Source: a virus. From it: a DNA stretch of 61,888 nucleotides. Location of the stretch: positions 1-61,888 of the IMG/VR virus record IMGVR_UViG_3300045243_000060; one strand, written 5' to 3'. The position numbers and the translations under genes are program-made. Within the stretch, counting starts at the first letter, position 1, and each line of letters begins with the position of its first letter. Shown here one piece after another: positions 8,342 through 17,177 of this stretch. The notes under the pieces were generated by a model. That model worked only from the letters and a program-made list of their open reading frames with translations, made no database searches and had not been told where the DNA came from.

Positions 8342-8646
8342 CTGTCATTTGGAAGTACCCGTTGGACATCCAGTATCAGCAAGGTGTTGCCATGCCACGC
8401 GGCGCGAAGATCCTGCGCACCGGCCTGATGCAGTACGACGACGACACCGGCACGCCGCTGATCTCCATCTGGGCGATGGTCGAGCCAAACGTGGAAAGGG
8501 TCAACCGCCGAATCTACATCCGTGGCACGGGCGGTGAACTGCCGTTGGAGTTGAACGGCGAGACCCAGTTCCATATCGCGACCGTGCCGATGGTCGTCAG
8601 CGGGCGAACGCTGATCTGGCATGTATTCGACGGAGGTGAACGATGA
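8338..8646 (+). CDS. DUF7352-like small protein
   Basis: 102 aa. The start (TVIWKYPLDI), the central WAMVEP segment and RIYIRGTGG resemble a small beta-rich family common in actinobacterial phages (DUF7352 by my recollection). Function is unknown. ATGA overlaps couple it to both neighbours. Confidence 0.55.
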   Translation: MTVIWKYPLDIQYQQGVAMPRGAKILRTGLMQYDDDTGTPLISIWAMVEPNVERVNRRIYIRGTGGELPLELNGETQFHIATVPMVVSGRTLIWHVFDGGER

Positions 8647-8825
8647 AGGCGACTGATATCGCAGACACGCTGGACGACATCGCCGAGATGATCCGGCAGA
8701 AAGGGCGCGCGAATCCGAACCTGTTTGTGTCGGCGACGATCCAACTCAACGAGGAGAGTCGGCTCGCGGTCCGGACGACGACGACCAAGAACGTCTGGCA
8801 TATGCAGTCGGGGATGGAACGATGA
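8643..8825 (+). CDS. Small protein of unknown function, 60 aa
   Basis: Mostly helical N-terminal half (ADTLDDIAEMIRQ), then beta-like segments. No recognised family. Overlaps both neighbours by 4 bases. Confidence 0.6.
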   Translation: MKATDIADTLDDIAEMIRQKGRANPNLFVSATIQLNEESRLAVRTTTTKNVWHMQSGMER

Positions 8826-9499
8826 GGTGCTCGGAGTGCAGCCGCGAGATCAAGCCGGTCGTCGCCATCGACATCGACGGTACGCTCGGCGACTTCCATA
8901 GCTATTTCCTCGCGTTCTCGCAGGCGTACATCGGCCAGCGGTTCGTCTTTGACTATGACGGGTCTGAGTCGTTCCGCGACTGGTGGTGCGAGGCGACGGG
9001 GTGCAGCGAGGAGGACTGGCGTGATGTCAAGCTCGCGTACCGCCAGGGCGGCATGAAGCGTTCGATGCCGATATACGACGACGCGGCGAAGCTCTGCCAC
9101 ACCGTCCAATGGGCTGGCGCGGAGCTTTGGCTCACCACCACCCGGCCGTACCTCCGGTTGGACAACATCGACCCGGATACACGCGCCTGGCTCAGCCGGT
9201 ACGGCATCCGATACGACGGGCTGTTGTACGATGAGTGGAAGTATGCGCGGTTGGCGAAGCTGATCGACCATGACCGTGTCGTCGCGGTGCTGGACGACCT
9301 GCCGGAGATGATGAGGCATGCAGCCGATCACTTTGGAACGACGGCGCCGATCTGGAGGCGGACGCAATGGAACGTCGGTGGTCAGTTGGTGAACACCATC
9401 GCGCGTACCAACGACCTATCGTCGGCGACGGCGATGATCCTGAACAGGCTACAGACATGGAAGGAACGACATGCCGAACAACACGCAGAGTCCGTCTGA
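8822..9499 (+). CDS. HAD-superfamily 5'-nucleotidase-like hydrolase
   Basis: 225 aa. The HAD motif I DIDGT (D17 nucleophile, D19 acid/base) comes after a small N-terminal CSEC knuckle. WLTTTRP fits motif II and the late AVLDDLPEM segment carries the acidic pair of motif IV. This layout resembles 5'-deoxyribonucleotidases (NT5C-like) of phages, which act on nucleoside monophosphates. Near MazG and ThyX it probably belongs to nucleotide-pool control. Confidence 0.75.
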   Translation: MRCSECSREIKPVVAIDIDGTLGDFHSYFLAFSQAYIGQRFVFDYDGSESFRDWWCEATGCSEEDWRDVKLAYRQGGMKRSMPIYDDAAKLCHTVQWAGAELWLTTTRPYLRLDNIDPDTRAWLSRYGIRYDGLLYDEWKYARLAKLIDHDRVVAVLDDLPEMMRHAADHFGTTAPIWRRTQWNVGGQLVNTIARTNDLSSATAMILNRLQTWKERHAEQHAESV

Positions 9500-9839
9500 G
9501 GTGGAGGCTCGGTCGCGCGCCGGACTGGCCCTGGAGGAGCTAGGGCTGCCGGTGAACGACGACATGATTGAGCAGATGCTGGTCTGCGCTCGCGCGCTGC
9601 TCATCTACTCGGACCGCGAGCGCCAGTATGGCTCCACCTGGAAGCAGTTTGATGCGAACGACGCGGCGCATCACGTCGTCCACAAGGCTGCCCGGATGGA
9701 CGCGACGGCGAACGCCCATCGAGGTAGCGGAGACAGCGAGACCATCGACATGATCACGAACGCAGCGGTGGACTCGGCGTTAGACGCGATCATCTACGCG
9801 GGTTTCTTCGTCCGCCACGTGGAGGGCAAGGCGTCATGA
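9471..9839 (+). CDS. Possible DUF1599-like nucleotide-modification-associated protein
   Basis: 122 aa, starting inside the end of the previous gene (29-base overlap). The RERQYG...W segment, the lysine/arginine AARMDAT helix and the late DSALDAIIYAGF helix resemble DUF1599/'nucleotide modification associated' proteins of phages. The match is by pattern only; an unknown helical protein is the alternative. Confidence 0.5.
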   Translation: MPNNTQSPSEVEARSRAGLALEELGLPVNDDMIEQMLVCARALLIYSDRERQYGSTWKQFDANDAAHHVVHKAARMDATANAHRGSGDSETIDMITNAAVDSALDAIIYAGFFVRHVEGKAS

Positions 9840-10003
9840 AGCTCTGGGTGCTCGAGATGTATGAGCCAAAGCGGCGCTGGTGGGTGTACCTCAGCAAGAA
9901 GCGGGCGTTGCGACGACTGGCCTGGCTGCGCGAGCATTCCACCAACTTCGCGTACACCACCGAGTTGGACCCACCACTACCGTTCACCAACGACCGGCCA
10001 TGA
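9836..10003 (+). CDS. Small tryptophan/arginine-rich protein, 55 aa
   Basis: ATG 9836 overlaps the upstream stop (ATGA) and its own stop overlaps an ATG at 10000. Aromatic and basic N-terminal half; no recognised family. Codon use matches its neighbours. Confidence 0.6.
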   Translation: MKLWVLEMYEPKRRWWVYLSKKRALRRLAWLREHSTNFAYTTELDPPLPFTNDRP

Positions 10004-10020
10004 CGCGCGGAAGGGCAGAC

Positions 10021-10365
10021 ATGACGACGATGAACGAGTACCAGGACGCGACGGACAGCACGGCGATCTATCGCCAGCGCATCCCGGACAGCGCGGGCCG
10101 GTTGAGCTACGCCGCCATGGGGCTGGCGGGCGAGTCGGGCGAGGTAGCGAACGAGGCCAAGCGGGTGCTGTCCAAGGACGGCGGGCTGCTTGACCCGGTG
10201 CGCGCCGACCGGATGGTGGAGGAGTTGGGCGACGTCCTCTGGTACGCAGCGGCGATGGCGCGCGAGTTGGGCGTCACCTTGGAGCAGGTCGCCGCCGATA
10301 ACCTCGCGAAGCTCGCCCACCGCCACGGACGGCCGAACGCTGCCACGCCGGACGTTCGTGGGTAG
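10021..10365 (+). CDS. MazG-type nucleoside triphosphate pyrophosphohydrolase
   Basis: 114 aa, one MazG module. The metal-binding pattern is clear: GESGEVANEAK supplies ExxE, and the helix EELGDVLWYAAAMA supplies ExxD. Enzymes of this class hydrolyse NTPs or dNTPs to monophosphate and pyrophosphate, cleaning or shifting the nucleotide pool; in some phages they act on (p)ppGpp metabolism. ATG 10021 is favoured by GGAAGGG upstream; ATG 10000, which overlaps the previous stop, would add 7 residues. Confidence 0.8.
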   Translation: MTTMNEYQDATDSTAIYRQRIPDSAGRLSYAAMGLAGESGEVANEAKRVLSKDGGLLDPVRADRMVEELGDVLWYAAAMARELGVTLEQVAADNLAKLAHRHGRPNAATPDVRG

Positions 10366-10433
10366 ACAGTGCCAGTGTAGCTACCCACGGCAGCACCTGA
10401 ATTCCCATTAGACACGCTTAGAGAGGGCCATAT
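10366..10433. promoter_or_regulatory. Operator-like region before the polymerase gene
   Basis: Holds GTAGCTACCCACG at 10377-10389, identical over 13 nt to 2730-2742, and a TTAGA direct repeat with 10-bp periodicity (10408-10412 and 10418-10422). In reverse complement the latter is the TCTAA-N5-TCTAA motif also found at 21744 and 58955. Regulation of the polymerase gene is inferred. Confidence 0.45.
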
Positions 10434-13400
10434 ATGCCTAAGAACGATGAGCCTGCGGGCGACCGGCGCGACGACATCCAGCGAGGGGAGGGCACCTACA
10501 AGACTAAGGTCGGCGCGTTCGAGAGGCGCCAGCGGGATCACGTCGCGTACCAACCCATCAGCGTCCGCGCTCGGCACCGGCAGGCAGCGTCCGCGAGGGC
10601 GCACCGCAACCTCAAGCCTATGCGGTTCGTCAGCCTGCACCACCACAGCACCTACTCGTTCTTGGACGGGTTCCAGCTACCGGAGGCGCACATCAGACGG
10701 GCCGCCGAGATCAACATGCCGGCGCTGGCGATGACCGAGCATGGCAACACGTTCAGTCACGTGAAGCTAGAGCAGGCGGCCGTCGCCGCCGGGGTCAAGC
10801 CCATCTTTGGCTGTGAGTTCTACGTCGGATGGACCGATGAGAAGCGACGAGCGCAGCGGAAGAATCACCTCACCGTCCTCGCGAAGAACGCGGAGGGCTA
10901 CCGCAACCTGTTGGAGCTAGTCAGCCGGTCGTGGCGCGAGGGCTTCTACTATGAGCCCACCGTCGATTGGCGTTGGCTGGTCGAGAGCCAGCGGGGATTG
11001 GTCGTGCTGTCCGGGTGTCAGGGTGGCGCGTTGTTCACAGCCATGGTAGGAGGGAAGCATGTCGCAGAGGAAGACGCTAGCTATCGGCGCGGGCTGTCTG
11101 TTGCTCGTTGGATGGCGGAACGGTTTGAGGATTTCTACATCGAGGTCCAGGCGTTCCCTGAACTCGAGAAGACGCGACTGGCCAATCCAATGTTGGCTAG
11201 GGTCGCACGGGCTGTGCATCGACCTTTGGTTGCGACGATGGATTGTCACTATACGGCTATTGAGGAAGCTGAGGTACAGCAGATCCTCCACAACGTCCGA
11301 CCCGGCGAGCAACGGACACTTGAGGACCAGGTCCGTGATTGGGGCTATGAGGTCCCGCTCTGCCACCCACCCACAGACAATACGGTTTACAGACGACTGG
11401 TAGCGACGGGGCTGACCAAGGCGGAGGCGACTGAGGCCATCGTGTCCACCGAGTCGATAGCGCAAGGGTGTACCGTCGAGTTGCCTCAGCTGCCCCACGT
11501 TGAGTTCCCGCTGCCGGACGGGTACGACTCGGCGATTGATCTATGGCGCGACTGGCTCCGCGAGGGCTGGCGCTACAGGGGCTGTGACCAACTTGCCAGC
11601 GACGAGCGCGAGCGGTACAAGGCGCAACTCGCCAAGGAGATGGAGGTCATCGAGGCGAAGGGCTACGTGGGATACTTCCTCATCGTCGCCGACGCCATCG
11701 TGTTCGCGAAGGGCGAGGGCATCCCGGTCGGACCGGCGCGCGGCAGCGCAGCGGCATCCATCTGCTGTTGGCTACTCCGGATCACGGAGGTCAACCCCAT
11801 GCTGTTCGACAACCTCGTGTTTGAGCGGTTCATCGACTGGAACCGCGAGGACATGCCGGACATCGACATCGACTTTGCGTCGTTCGGACGGGCGCGGGTC
11901 CGCGAGTACCTGCGGGGCAAGTACCCGGACGTCAACAACATCGGTACGTTCACCATGTACAAGTCCAAGCTCGCGCTGGACGACGTGGCCCGCGTCCACG
12001 GCATACCCAAGCGCGCCGTCGATACCGTGAAGGAGCTACTGGTGGAGCGGTCGTCGGGCGACTTGCGCGCCAGCGCGACCATCGAGGACACGGTGGACCA
12101 GTTCGACGCGGCGTATGAGGTCTTTGAGGAGCACCCGTCGCTGTCAGCGGCGATGGACCTGGAGGGCAACGCGAAGGGCTTTGGGGTCCACGCCGCCGGA
12201 CTCGTCATCAGCAACGGCCCCATCACGGAGGTAGCGAGCGTTCTCGAGCGGACCGTCAACGGTGAGGTGTACACCGTCGTGTCGATGGACAAGTACGACG
12301 CGGAGCGGCAGGGCTTGGAGAAGCTGGACTTCCTCGGACTGAGTACCATGGACATGATCCACGCCGCGCTCGGACAGATCGGCATGACCCTGGAGGACTT
12401 GTATGCGATACCGCTGGACGACGAGGCTACCATTGATGGGTTTCGCCGCAACGACGTTGTCGGCATTTTCCAGTTCGACGGCCGGGCCACGCGGATTGTC
12501 TGTGGTGCTCTCAAGCCGGATAACTTCCACGAGATCGTCTGCGTCAACGCACTATCGCGTCCAGGCCCACTTCACAACGGAGCGGTTCAGGGCTACGTCG
12601 CCGGCAAGTGGCACGCGGACCAGGCGCTTGATCTCAATGATCCGATCCATCCGGCGTTCTCTAAGGTCACCGCCGATACGCAGCACCAGATCATCTTCCA
12701 GGAACAGATCCTCCGGCTTGTACGCGAGGTCGGCGACTTCAGCTGGACCCACGCCGCCTACATCCGGAAGATCATCTCCAAGAAGCTCGGCGACGCCGAG
12801 TTCAACCGCCAGAAGGAGACGTTCCTAACCGGCGCCACCAAGGTCCACGAGCGCGACCCGGACGTGCCGCCTATGGACCGGGCTACAGCGGAGCGCATCT
12901 GGGGCATGTGCATTACCGCCGGTTCCTACGCGTTCAACGCAGCCCACGCGACGGCATACAGCACCATCGCCGTCTGGCAGATGTGGATCAAGCAGCACCA
13001 CCCCCAGGCGTTCTTCGCTGCGGCGCTGGCGGAGATGCCGGCCGGTCGGAGCGGCGCCGGGTCCGGAGGTATCGCCGGGGTGACGACGAGTCGCCAGCAG
13101 GACCTGCTCCGCGACGCCGTGAAGGGCAACGGCCCGCGACCCGGAGTTGAGGTGCTGCCGCCGGACGTGACGTCGGACGCCAAGTGGCGCGGCGAGTCGG
13201 TCACAGCCATCAGGGCAGGGTGGACGCAGATACCCGGCATCGCGTTGAAGACGGCGGAGAAGATCATCGCGCTGCGCGACGATGACGGATTGATGACCTA
13301 CAGCGACCTGGCGTCCGTCCACGGCATCGGCCCCAAGACCGTTGACAAGGTCGCGGAGTTTTGCGAGCGTGAGGACCCGTTCGGCATCTACGCGTTGGAG

Positions 13401-13859
13401 GACGCGCTGGCGGACGTGAAGGCGGACCTGGAGGACGGCATCTTGGACCGAAAGGGCGACCGGCTGCCGGTGCCGACCCACCGGGCGGACGGCATCTTTG
13501 AAGCTGACCCGAACGACACCATCATCTTCCTGGGACAGCCGATCCACCGCAACCTCCGCGATCTGTTCGAGAGCAACCGGGCCAAGACCGGCGAGGCGCT
13601 CAAGGAGTCGGAGGTACGGCGGGCGGACCTGAGCCAATGGTGCGTGCTGCTAGTCCGCGACGAGGACGAGCTAGCGAGCTTTGTCGTCAGCCGGTACAAG
13701 TACCCGCGCTTCAAGGACATGCTGTGGAAGGTCGAGCTAGGCGGCAGCGAGCTAATGCTCATCCGGGGTAACAAGGGGACGATGAAGGGCACGCTCGGCG
13801 ACCGTTCCGGTATAGTGTTCGTGGACGACATCTGGGTCCTGGACTCGGAGTCGGACTAA
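10434..13859 (+). CDS. dnaE: DNA polymerase III alpha subunit (DnaE type) with PHP domain
   Basis: 1141-aa C-family replicative polymerase. A basic N-terminal extension of about 63 residues precedes the PHP domain, which has an intact LHHHSTYS opening (about residues 67-74) and MTEHGN. The palm carries D476/D478/D480 in the PDIDIDF motif, and the third catalytic aspartate is likely D632 in KLDFLGL. The HAAGLVIS segment is present, and a helix-hairpin-helix (VHGIGPKTVD) and an OB-like tail follow. Length without the extension is close to cellular DnaE. The phage therefore appears to bring its own replicative polymerase. No beta clamp gene is recognised, so clamp use would rely on the host or on an unrecognised protein. 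Confidence 0.93.
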   Translation: MPKNDEPAGDRRDDIQRGEGTYKTKVGAFERRQRDHVAYQPISVRARHRQAASARAHRNLKPMRFVSLHHHSTYSFLDGFQLPEAHIRRAAEINMPALAMTEHGNTFSHVKLEQAAVAAGVKPIFGCEFYVGWTDEKRRAQRKNHLTVLAKNAEGYRNLLELVSRSWREGFYYEPTVDWRWLVESQRGLVVLSGCQGGALFTAMVGGKHVAEEDASYRRGLSVARWMAERFEDFYIEVQAFPELEKTRLANPMLARVARAVHRPLVATMDCHYTAIEEAEVQQILHNVRPGEQRTLEDQVRDWGYEVPLCHPPTDNTVYRRLVATGLTKAEATEAIVSTESIAQGCTVELPQLPHVEFPLPDGYDSAIDLWRDWLREGWRYRGCDQLASDERERYKAQLAKEMEVIEAKGYVGYFLIVADAIVFAKGEGIPVGPARGSAAASICCWLLRITEVNPMLFDNLVFERFIDWNREDMPDIDIDFASFGRARVREYLRGKYPDVNNIGTFTMYKSKLALDDVARVHGIPKRAVDTVKELLVERSSGDLRASATIEDTVDQFDAAYEVFEEHPSLSAAMDLEGNAKGFGVHAAGLVISNGPITEVASVLERTVNGEVYTVVSMDKYDAERQGLEKLDFLGLSTMDMIHAALGQIGMTLEDLYAIPLDDEATIDGFRRNDVVGIFQFDGRATRIVCGALKPDNFHEIVCVNALSRPGPLHNGAVQGYVAGKWHADQALDLNDPIHPAFSKVTADTQHQIIFQEQILRLVREVGDFSWTHAAYIRKIISKKLGDAEFNRQKETFLTGATKVHERDPDVPPMDRATAERIWGMCITAGSYAFNAAHATAYSTIAVWQMWIKQHHPQAFFAAALAEMPAGRSGAGSGGIAGVTTSRQQDLLRDAVKGNGPRPGVEVLPPDVTSDAKWRGESVTAIRAGWTQIPGIALKTAEKIIALRDDDGLMTYSDLASVHGIGPKTVDKVAEFCEREDPFGIYALEDALADVKADLEDGILDRKGDRLPVPTHRADGIFEADPNDTIIFLGQPIHRNLRDLFESNRAKTGEALKESEVRRADLSQWCVLLVRDEDELASFVVSRYKYPRFKDMLWKVELGGSELMLIRGNKGTMKGTLGDRSGIVFVDDIWVLDSESD

Positions 13860-13880
13860 GATGGCTACAGGAGGGCGCTC

Positions 13881-14015
13881 ATGAAGCGACGACGGACCGG
13901 ACAGCAGACGCGCCGGATCAACATCGACCCGCTGACGCGACAGCGGCGATTGGACTACAAGTCCAAGCGTCGCTCGGCGGGCAACTACCGAACGAGGAGG
14001 ACCAATGGCACGTAA
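13881..14015 (+). CDS. Small arginine-rich protein, 44 aa
   Basis: ATG 13881 follows AGGAGG at 13869-13874. Strongly basic (KRRRTGQQTRR, KSKRRS) and overlaps the next small gene. Probably binds nucleic acid, but no family is recognised. Confidence 0.55.
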   Translation: MKRRRTGQQTRRINIDPLTRQRRLDYKSKRRSAGNYRTRRTNGT

Positions 14016-14151
14016 AGGGCGCGGCAGTAGCAGCCGCCGGACCGGAGCCAAGCGCGATAAGCGGCGGCGACGGTTCGTGATCAAGAACGAGAACAAGTCG
14101 AGTCGGCGAGCTTTCAAAGGGCTTGCCGGGAAGCGAGGGCCAGTAACATGA
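14005..14151 (+). CDS. Small basic protein, 48 aa
   Basis: Starts inside the previous gene's end after an AGGAGG at 13995-14000. Rich in arginine, lysine, serine and glycine, with a KRRRRF patch. The ATGA overlap leads into the next gene. Nucleic-acid binding is plausible only from composition. Confidence 0.55.
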   Translation: MARKGRGSSSRRTGAKRDKRRRRFVIKNENKSSRRAFKGLAGKRGPVT

Positions 14152-14417
14152 CGGACAAGGAGACGCAAGAGGCGCTGGCGAAGCTCCGCGCGGAGCAGGA
14201 CCAGGCGAACGAGCAGATGAAGATGGGCGCGCAATCGGTCGCGCGGTTCCACCGCGAGCTAGTCGAGGGCGGCATGGAGCGCAGCGAGGCGACCCAGCTG
14301 ACAATCGTCTGGCTCCAACAGATGTTGGCGACGGCGAACGACCCGGCCACTGGGATCCTGAAGATGATCGCGGAGATAATGAACGCGGAGGAGGACGACG
14401 ATGCGAGCAAGGGTTAG
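14148..14417 (+). CDS. Helical protein of unknown function, 89 aa
   Basis: Predicted coiled, charged helices throughout (EALAKLRAEQDQANEQM). Overlaps ThyX by 17 bases. No recognised family. Confidence 0.6.
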   Translation: MTDKETQEALAKLRAEQDQANEQMKMGAQSVARFHRELVEGGMERSEATQLTIVWLQQMLATANDPATGILKMIAEIMNAEEDDDASKG

Positions 14418-15501
14418 GAAGCCGGACGACGAGCTACAGCCGGACACCAGCGACAAGCCCAAGGCGATCAAGGGTCGCCGGACCCGCCAGCTGATGGACT
14501 GGCTGCGGGCGAAGGGCTACAGCCCGTCACGGGCGGTATCGGATGACCTGCCTCGTCGACTGACCCGCGACTTCGCGTTCAACCGCAAGTCGATGCAGGA
14601 CGGCGAGCACGTGTCGCCGTTCGACAACGGCAACGTCAACATCGGCACCGACGACATCCGGGTGAAGCTGGTCCAGGGCATCGACGAGGCAGCGTTCAAG
14701 TCCACGCTGTCGCGCGCTACCAAGGCCACCATCGGCATTGAGCCGGGTAAGGTGGACGAGTCGGACTGGGAGGAAATGCTCAAGGGCGGACTCCAGACGG
14801 CTCTCGAGACCCAGGTGATCGTGTTTGAGGTCGCCGGGGTATCGCGGGCCTGTACGCACCAGTTGGTCCGGAGTCGGCGCGCGAGCTTCCACCAGCAGTC
14901 GATGCGCGCGAGCTACTACGGGCAGCGACCGGAGGCGCGCATGCCGGAGTCCATCTGGCGGAACGGTCGGGCGCGCTCAGCGTTTCTCACAGCCATGGCA
15001 TCGGCCCACGAGGCATACAACGTCGCTGTAGACGAGGACGTGAGCTACCAGGACGCTCGGTTCATTCTGCCGGAGGCGACGGCCAACTACATCCTGTTGG
15101 AGTACCCGGTCCGCGAGTTCCTGAACGTCTACGCGTACCGGGCCTGTTCGATGTTCCAATGGGAGATCGTGGCTGTGATGAGGCTCTGTCGGGCTGCGCT
15201 GGTCGAGGCGCACCCATGGATGGAGCCGTACGTCAAGATCTCCTGCGAGAAGACGAGCGGCGCTCTGGACGGACACGCAGCGGTTCCCGGCGAGCGCGGC
15301 GCTCACCATTGTACCTTCCAGGGGTGGGAGGCTGTCGAGGGCCAATGCGACTTCCCTTGGGCGCGCGAGTCCAACAGGTCGTTCCGGTCGGAGCGTCACG
15401 GCATCGAACGCAAGCCCGGTCCGCTACAGCAGATGGGCCAGGCGACCGTAGACGCTGGCAAGCGCGCCGGCATGAAGACGATTGGGAAGGACGACTCATG
15501 A
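14401..15501 (+). CDS. thyX: Flavin-dependent thymidylate synthase ThyX
   Basis: 366 aa. ThyX converts dUMP to dTMP with methylenetetrahydrofolate, FAD and NADPH. The signature RHRX7S appears here as R157-S-R159, then seven residues to S167 and R169, preceded by HQLV; the usual histidine is replaced by serine. The later segment ILPEATANYI matches the ThyX core where substrate and flavin contacts lie. N- and C-terminal extensions make it longer than most ThyX (about 220-300 aa). It supplies thymidine for phage replication. Confidence 0.85.
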   Translation: MRARVRKPDDELQPDTSDKPKAIKGRRTRQLMDWLRAKGYSPSRAVSDDLPRRLTRDFAFNRKSMQDGEHVSPFDNGNVNIGTDDIRVKLVQGIDEAAFKSTLSRATKATIGIEPGKVDESDWEEMLKGGLQTALETQVIVFEVAGVSRACTHQLVRSRRASFHQQSMRASYYGQRPEARMPESIWRNGRARSAFLTAMASAHEAYNVAVDEDVSYQDARFILPEATANYILLEYPVREFLNVYAYRACSMFQWEIVAVMRLCRAALVEAHPWMEPYVKISCEKTSGALDGHAAVPGERGAHHCTFQGWEAVEGQCDFPWARESNRSFRSERHGIERKPGPLQQMGQATVDAGKRAGMKTIGKDDS

Positions 15502-15764
15502 CGCGATGGATTGACATCACCCACAAGGAGTGTAGGGCGCGGGCCGCACGGTTGGCGCAGGAGATCAATCGGTTGGAGCGGTTGGAGCAAGACGCTGCCG
15601 CTCAGTGGGAGATGTACGGCGACCAGGCGAAGCTACAGGAGCGCGCCGAGGCAGCGGAGGCGGTATGCCATTCGCTAGTCCGGTGGGGCCGGGGCGACAC
15701 CATCGACCTGGTGGCGCTCGCTGGCATCCGTCGCAAGGCTCAAGAGATCGTCGGCAAGCCATGA
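15498..15764 (+). CDS. Helical protein of unknown function, 88 aa
   Basis: ATG 15498 overlaps the ThyX stop (ATGA), which decides this start; the frame is open further upstream inside ThyX but without coding character. Sequence is helical and alanine/glutamate-rich, including a probable coiled coil (AQEINRLERLEQD). No family recognised. Confidence 0.6.
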   Translation: MTRWIDITHKECRARAARLAQEINRLERLEQDAAAQWEMYGDQAKLQERAEAAEAVCHSLVRWGRGDTIDLVALAGIRRKAQEIVGKP

Positions 15765-15880
15765 GCCTCCGGGCGGCAGCGTTCTACATCGGGCTGGCGA
15801 CGGCCATAGCGGTCGCCGTCGCGCTCGAGATGGAACGGCGCGAGCGGAGGGTCAACAACGACGTAAGGAGGATGACGTGA
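15761..15880 (+). CDS. Tiny single-pass membrane protein, 39 aa
   Basis: ATGA overlap with the previous gene. One N-terminal hydrophobic segment (AAFYIGLATAIAVAVAL) is followed by a basic tail, so the C-terminus is probably cytoplasmic. Unknown function. Confidence 0.55.
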   Translation: MSLRAAAFYIGLATAIAVAVALEMERRERRVNNDVRRMT

Positions 15881-16104
15881 ATGACAGCATGAGACACCGG
15901 AAGCACTACCCGCTCGGCGCCGATCCGGGGACGCCTAAAGGCGTGCGGCTGCTAACCGGCGTACTGGATGCGGAGTGGCACAGCCACGGCCTAGATGGGC
16001 CGGTACGTGTCCTCTACACGGACAGCGGCGGACGGCAGCGCGAGCTAATGATCACCGAGGAGGTCGAGCATGGATCAGACGGTCAGCATCACACCGGGCT
16101 TTGA
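15877..16104 (+). CDS. Small protein of unknown function, 75 aa
   Basis: GTG start overlapping the previous stop (GTGA). Beta-rich appearance with a GLDGPVRVLYTDSGG segment. No family recognised. Overlaps the next gene by 35 bases. Confidence 0.55.
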   Translation: MNDSMRHRKHYPLGADPGTPKGVRLLTGVLDAEWHSHGLDGPVRVLYTDSGGRQRELMITEEVEHGSDGQHHTGL

Positions 16105-16246
16105 GCCCATCGACGAGTACGACGACGCCGGGTTCACCGTCGAGTCGAACAACCTCATCAGCGCGGTCGGCGGCATGATGGCCGCTGGCGCGTCCTCCAA
16201 GGACATCGCGGAGGCTGTGTCGAACGGGATCGAGAACTACGCATGA
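16070..16246 (+). CDS. Small acidic protein, 58 aa
   Basis: ATG 16070 with AGGAGG at 16058-16063 as ribosome binding site. It ends in an ATGA overlap with the next gene. Glycine/alanine/methionine stretch in the middle; no recognised family. Confidence 0.55.
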   Translation: MDQTVSITPGFEPIDEYDDAGFTVESNNLISAVGGMMAAGASSKDIAEAVSNGIENYA

Positions 16247-16605
16247 GCGAGACACGACGCTGGACGATCAGCAAGGGCCGCGATCATCGAGGGCACCCGT
16301 ACTCGGAGATCCAGGGACCGGAGACAGCCGAACGAGAAGTCGTGGACGCTTCCCTGCTCAACGAAGCCCTAGAAGCGATGGAGGGCGATTGGCTGCCCGC
16401 TAAAGCATTACGGGAAACCGCCCAGCGCATCCGCCAACAGCTATCCCCCGATGAACATGGCGAATCCGCTCAGGAACGCATGGCGCAGGCGGTCGCGGAT
16501 GCGGTCGCGCAGATGGGCGGTCTTGGCGCGAGTCCGGCAGCGGCAGAGCTTGGAGCGGCGTGGCGACAGCTATCCCCCGGGAGGAAGGAGCAGCGCATTG
16601 ATTGA
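16243..16605 (+). CDS. Protein of unknown function, 120 aa
   Basis: Charged, helical sequence with glutamine/alanine-rich C-terminal half. ATGA start overlap. Some codons (CCC, GAA, GCT) are unlike the immediate neighbours, which may mean a different origin. No family recognised. Confidence 0.55.
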   Translation: MSETRRWTISKGRDHRGHPYSEIQGPETAEREVVDASLLNEALEAMEGDWLPAKALRETAQRIRQQLSPDEHGESAQERMAQAVADAVAQMGGLGASPAAAELGAAWRQLSPGRKEQRID

Positions 16606-16783
16606 GAACATGATCATTCTCAAGTACCTGTTCAAGCGTCCGACGTTCGACCAGGCGATGACCGAGTGCATGAAGGCGTACATCCGGAACGTCGAACCGG
16701 AGACGGTCGCGCCGTTGGAGGCGCTGCTAGCGACGGCCCGCGCGGAGATCGCTCATGAGGCCAAGGATCGGAAGTCCACATGA
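16598..16783 (+). CDS. Small helical protein, 61 aa
   Basis: TTG 16598 is chosen because GAGGAAGGAG lies 7 bases upstream; ATG 16610 in the same frame is the alternative. Helical sequence with no recognised family. Overlaps both neighbours. Confidence 0.5.
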   Translation: MIENMIILKYLFKRPTFDQAMTECMKAYIRNVEPETVAPLEALLATARAEIAHEAKDRKST

Positions 16784-16980
16784 ATCAGACAGCGCGCTTC
16801 ACCGTCTACGTCCAAGGTGATAGCTACATCAGGGCGGCCGTCGTCGCGAAGCTCCGCGAGTTTGATTCCGCGTACGACATGCACGTCTGGCGATGGGACT
16901 GGACGGCAACGCCGGTCGAGACGTACGGCGGAACGATCATCCACTGGGAAGTGGACGTCACGGCGAGGAGGGCCGGATGA
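16780..16980 (+). CDS. Small beta-rich protein, 66 aa
   Basis: ATGA overlaps on both sides. Alternating hydrophobic pattern (ARFTVYVQGD) suggests a small beta-alpha-beta fold. No recognised family. Confidence 0.55.
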   Translation: MNQTARFTVYVQGDSYIRAAVVAKLREFDSAYDMHVWRWDWTATPVETYGGTIIHWEVDVTARRAG

Positions 16981-17177
16981 ACGACGACAGCCAGAACACA
17001 CGCGACCGGCTGGCGGAGGCGAAGGGCCAGATGTCGCTGTCAGCCGGAATGGACTATCGGACGGCCAACTGTCCGGAGTGCGGGCTACTCAAGACCAAGC
17101 GCGAGTTGGAGACGGGCTTTTGGGGCTTGTGTCGCGACTGCGAGGAAGAGAGGATCCAAGATGTTTGCGCGGGCTAG
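16977..17177 (+). CDS. Zinc-ribbon-like small protein, 66 aa
   Basis: ATG 16977 overlaps the previous stop. Two cysteine knuckles, CPEC and CRDC, about 23 residues apart, indicate a zinc ribbon. Likely a nucleic-acid or protein adaptor; nothing more specific is visible. Confidence 0.6.
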   Translation: MNDDSQNTRDRLAEAKGQMSLSAGMDYRTANCPECGLLKTKRELETGFWGLCRDCEEERIQDVCAG

